Of a stretch of DNA of 64,000 nt, positions 60,697 through 64,000 are shown in pieces. How positions within the stretch are numbered: the first letter of the stretch is position 1; the number at the start of each line of letters is the position of its first letter. Source of the DNA: Welwitschia mirabilis (Eukaryota > Gnetophyta > Gnetopsida > Welwitschiales); contig JBOZIK010000001.1 in assembly GCA_051453625.1 (NCBI GenBank), forward strand, positions 176,883,351 to 176,947,350, in the 5' to 3' direction. The notes below the pieces were generated by a model that was given only the letters and a program-made list of their open reading frames with translations, was not told where the DNA came from and did not search any database. The translations under genes and the position numbers were made by a program.

Positions 60697-61910
60697 TGAT
60701 TACTCAACATCAGAAAATTCGGCAAAGGTTATTACGTCCAGCCGTTCTCTAAGAATGCCGCCGATGCCACCAAATCCTCTGCAGAATTGCGTAACACTTC
60801 TGCGATCTGTTGCTAACAAATTCAGAAGTGCAACCAAAGCGCTTGTATTCGTTAGCAAACCACTCAAGCAAGGCAATCTTATCCTGAACTTGCAATTCAG
60901 CACAGAAAATGAATTTCTGAAAGGTTTTAGATTAGTCTTCTGATTCTTATTCAAGTGCTTGATTAAATTCTCTCCTCTAACACGGTTTTTAGAGACATAT
61001 GCTTGAAATCCCAATTCTCCCTCTCACTCAGAGTGTCAACAGCGCCCATCTCCAATGCCTTGAACGTGTCATCAATACCATGAACAAATTTAACCTGTGT
61101 CCTGACCTATCTCAAAATATTTTCCAATCAGACGTTTCTCTTTTATAAACTTTGACATTTCATAATATTTCAGAAGATAATCCAATAGCTTGGTTGCATC
61201 CATTCCGTCCATCCAAAGATACATCACCCACATTTAAGATACATCAAACATATTAGATTGACCCAACTCTATTTTGAAATCTGCAGACCCAGCAAAAATC
61301 AACGCTGCCACATTTGGCTGACTAGTATCAGGGTTGATAAAAAATGGATAGCTAATTGATCTGTTTTTCTTACGTAATTATGACGTTTTTCCATTCTAAG
61401 CCGAGCAAAATGAAAAGCTGATTGACCTCGTCTTCCATGTTTCCTAGGAATATCTACCGAAAACCTATGAATCACTTCCCTGGTGTTGCAACTTAGAGTA
61501 CCAAACAGTGTTCCACAACAATCCACGACTATGAGGCCAAATTTTAAGATGCATGAATTGGTTGAATAGCTCAAAATCAATGTTAAATTTTTTCTTCTTT
61601 CCATGTCCAGTTACAATGGTTCCAGTGTAAAGAACCAAACCATTAGGAAGAACATTATTATACGCTTTAAATATCTGTTGCACAGAAGTTATAGCTGCCA
61701 AAGCAGATTCTGTTAGACCTAATTTTGATGTTAGAGGCAGTACCAAATTCATTCGAGCAAGCATGTTTGTGAATCGGGAAATCGGATCTTTTGGCGGCAT
61801 TATCAAGGATATCATACTTGTAACATTTCTTCGGCCAGACTCCAAACCCTTAATTAATTTTTCATCTTACAGATCTGAATATTTCTGTCAGTCTGTTGGC
61901 CCTTCGACAT
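60697..61910 (-). pseudogene. eRF1: Eukaryotic translation release factor 1 (eRF1) pseudogene
   Basis: eRF1 recognises stop codons and triggers peptide release on the ribosome. The minus strand keeps all three domains in order, in shifting frames. The N domain begins at ATG 61910 (MSKGQQTDRNI), then [30 protein letters not shown] and [11 protein letters not shown]; the NIKS stop-decoding motif is lost (SKLGLTES instead). The M domain has [14 protein letters not shown] and HGRRGQSAF: the catalytic GGQ reads RGQ; then [16 protein letters not shown]. The C domain has MSKFIKEKRLIGKYFE, ALEMGAVDTL, IKHLNKNQ and CRGFGGIGGILR, ending FSDVE. At least three frameshifts and the two motif losses rule out function. 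About 1.2 kb against about 1.3 kb for the normal coding sequence; no introns within it. Confidence 0.93.
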
Positions 61911-62540
61911 GATTAAAAGAAACAAAAAACCTTTCTAACCTAAGGCAAATTCACAAATCAACTACTACGAACATATCCAAAAACCAAAACTGGCAAGGAA
62001 TTACTAAGACAGAAAATAGCATAATCAATATCAAATGAAAACCGTGTAAAATAACGACCGTTTTCACAATACTACGGGAAAAAAGAGTCAAACAAAGAAA
62101 CCTAATGTAATTTTCAAACCATCATGACAAGAAAGCGAGTGATAACTTTTGTTTTCAGCTCATCAAATTGCTCTATTCTCTTAATTTTGCAACCACATTG
62201 CAAACAAAACGAATTTCGCTTCAATTCAATGTTGAAAATGGAGGGAAATAAATCTAACTACTTAAATTCACAGCAACATATAGATATCTTAGCCAAGGAA
62301 AATGCTGGTTCACTACAACCCCAACAGAAAAACGACAAGAAAACGAATTAAAACAATGAAGAATGTGCAAGCTTAGCTTGCAATGAGATTATTCACCTAC
62401 AAATGAGATTCGATGAAGTGCGGTTTGAAAGGCCAAGATAAACTGCGATCCACAGAGTGAAACTGACCTGCGGTTTCCAGATCAAATATCTGATACCTGA
62501 AAATAAAGAAATGCGCAGAAACGTATTGCAACTTCGCTTT
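61911..62540 (-). promoter_or_regulatory. Possible 5' leader and leader intron of the eRF1 copy
   Basis: The G+C-richer character of the pseudogene continues about 600 bases upstream of its ATG, to about 62540, then stops abruptly. On the minus strand a donor-like CATTTGTAG/GTGAATAATC (62396) and an acceptor-like TTTGCCTTAG/G (61940) could bound a 457-base leader intron. If real, the copy arose by DNA duplication rather than from spliced mRNA. This is inference from composition and splice-like words only. Confidence 0.3.
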
Positions 62541-63849
62541 AAGTGTTTTGTGAGACAATCTTCTATTGCTCCATAAAAATAAATTTTATTTTTTAAAAGA
62601 ATATTCTAATAATATGATAGTCTATGATTTTGTGGTTGTGAGTTTAATTTTAGCAAGAGTTTTTTAACAAATAAAAATAAAAATAAAAAATAATATTAAA
62701 TTAAAAATAAAGTAAATCAAATTGAAAATGAATTATAGGTTAATTTTAGTATTAAAGATAAAATAAAATTAAAACTAAATATTTATTATTATAGTTATCG
62801 TGAATATTAATTTCTTGTTATATATGATATACTCATACAAGTGCAAGAGGTTTTAATTATTAGTTTATATTTTATTTGATCTCCAATATAAATACAATTT
62901 GATGTTAACCTTCAAGAACATTCAAAATATAGTGCGGCTAAGATGACAACCAATTAAAAAAAAAAAGTTGTGATCACATATTAGGGGGAAAACGTTGTGA
63001 CCCTGTAATACATAACCAAAGATAAAAGTATTTAAAAGTAATAAAAGAACTTTTAAGGTTGCATAATCCTCAAGTAACATAAAACCACTTTTATATGCTT
63101 TGCTCTATTTATGGCTTGTAGGTTGTGCAAGGGTTGGCATGGTGATTTAAACAAAAAGGATATATGATGAAACAACCATATTTTGAGGAGGAACGTATGA
63201 AATTGATCAAGGCCCATCTAACTATTGCTCCAAGCTAAAAGAGATAATTAACCTCCAACTTAATTTTAACCATTTAAGTGTACAGCTAAAACATAATATT
63301 TTGCAAAATAGTAGTCTTAAATGTTAAAGTTATTTATTCTTTAAAACTATGATTATTTAGTATTTTTTTATTGCATTAAGTATGTGGGGTCTGAAAAACT
63401 TCTAAAGAAATAAATATCATCTTGGAGAATTTGATAAATCTCAAAGAGGAATATGCTTCTACTTTGGACATCATTCTTAAAAGGATATACGAATCCACAT
63501 CTAACCATTTTGGGCTGTAAAGTAATTACTGAAATATTGTTGGAGGCTATCTTCATTAGTGTAAAAAGGATAGGTAGCAAGTACAAATCTCAGATGATAA
63601 AGCCTTCTACCAAGGAATAGGTCTTGATGAAGGATGTATCATAAGAGGTCTTATTATTTTGGTAAGATAGCTAATTTCCAAACTCTTTAAGATTTTGATA
63701 TCCATTGATCCTCTAAGTCTAGAATGCATCATAATTTTTACTTCATAAGGATAAAAAGGACTATCATCTTTTCATAATATTAAGTTTAGAGTTGAAACAT
63801 AATTATGTTGAACACGAGCTCTATTACAAATCTAAGACATAATGTCTAT
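62541..63849. other. No gene seen
   Basis: AT-rich (A/T runs at 62580-62800). The frame at 63368-63586 has no motif. Unknown bases fill 63850-64000. Confidence 0.4.
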
Positions 63850-64000
63850 NNNNNNNNNNNNNNNNNNNNNNNNNNNNNNNNNNNNNNNNNNNNNNNNNNN
63901 NNNNNNNNNNNNNNNNNNNNNNNNNNNNNNNNNNNNNNNNNNNNNNNNNNNNNNNNNNNNNNNNNNNNNNNNNNNNNNNNNNNNNNNNNNNNNNNNNNNN

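Noticed and set aside
62124-62351. Plus-strand 75-codon frame opposite the eRF1 leader
   Set aside because: No motif; most likely a chance frame in the G+C-richer tract.
1-64000. Prokaryotic-style features (operons, ribosome binding sites, CRISPR, origins)
   Set aside because: The content is plant nuclear repeats; direct repeats found are tandem or LTR, none with spacer-repeat layout.

Overview
This is plant nuclear DNA: very AT-rich and packed with decayed transposable elements of typically plant types (Athila-type Gypsy, SIRE-like Copia, L1-type LINEs, a tRNA-derived SINE, CACTA-like DNA transposons). The one recognisable host gene is a broken copy of eRF1. I found no intact protein-coding gene, no rRNA, no convincing tRNA gene and no CRISPR array. 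All coding similarity was read by eye through stops and frameshifts, so domain limits are approximate. Species is not determinable; a seed plant with a large repeat-rich genome fits.

Left part (1-10.2 kb): a 104-bp tandem repeat, a minus-strand LINE relic (ORF1 zinc knuckles at 2.06-2.31 kb, endonuclease at 1.15-1.71 kb), a more decayed plus-strand LINE (about 3.7-7.3 kb), and a SINE at 9.83-10.10 kb with 15-bp target-site duplications.

Copia element (10,264-17,446, minus strand): two about 1.25-kb LTRs with TG..CA or derived ends, flanking duplication GATAG/GATAA, primer-binding site and polypurine tract. It has gag, a zinc knuckle and the start of integrase. Pol is deleted from late integrase into reverse transcriptase. 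An extra ORF lies between the end of pol and the 3' LTR.

Middle (17.4-26.9 kb): mostly featureless DNA, a short CACTA-like element spanning an assembly gap (21,915-23,529), and a tandem duplication (24,559-about 27,190) that copied the left flank and first 300 bases of the next element's LTR.

Giant Gypsy/Athila-type element (26,897-53,576, plus strand): LTRs of about 1.6 kb, flanking GGCCT/AGCCT, a decayed tRNA-Asp-type primer site, gag, protease, RNase H and integrase (40.9-44.5 kb), an extra ORF just before the 3' LTR, and a polypurine tract. Its leader is swollen by other insertions, including CACTA-like termini at 31.3-31.65 and 39.6-40.53 kb. Most of its reverse transcriptase is missing.

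Right part (53.6-64 kb): a plus-strand LINE relic (53.94-56.2 kb), a 48-bp repeat beside a suspicious gap, three copies of a 168-171-bp tandem repeat, a 240-bp duplication, and the eRF1 pseudogene (60,697-61,910, minus strand) with possible 3' and 5' untranslated sequence.

The most interesting signal is that the Copia and the Gypsy element, from different superfamilies, both carry in the slot between pol and the 3' LTR an ORF whose decayed products resemble each other and, I think, the plant transposon-protein/ATHILA-ORF type of domain.
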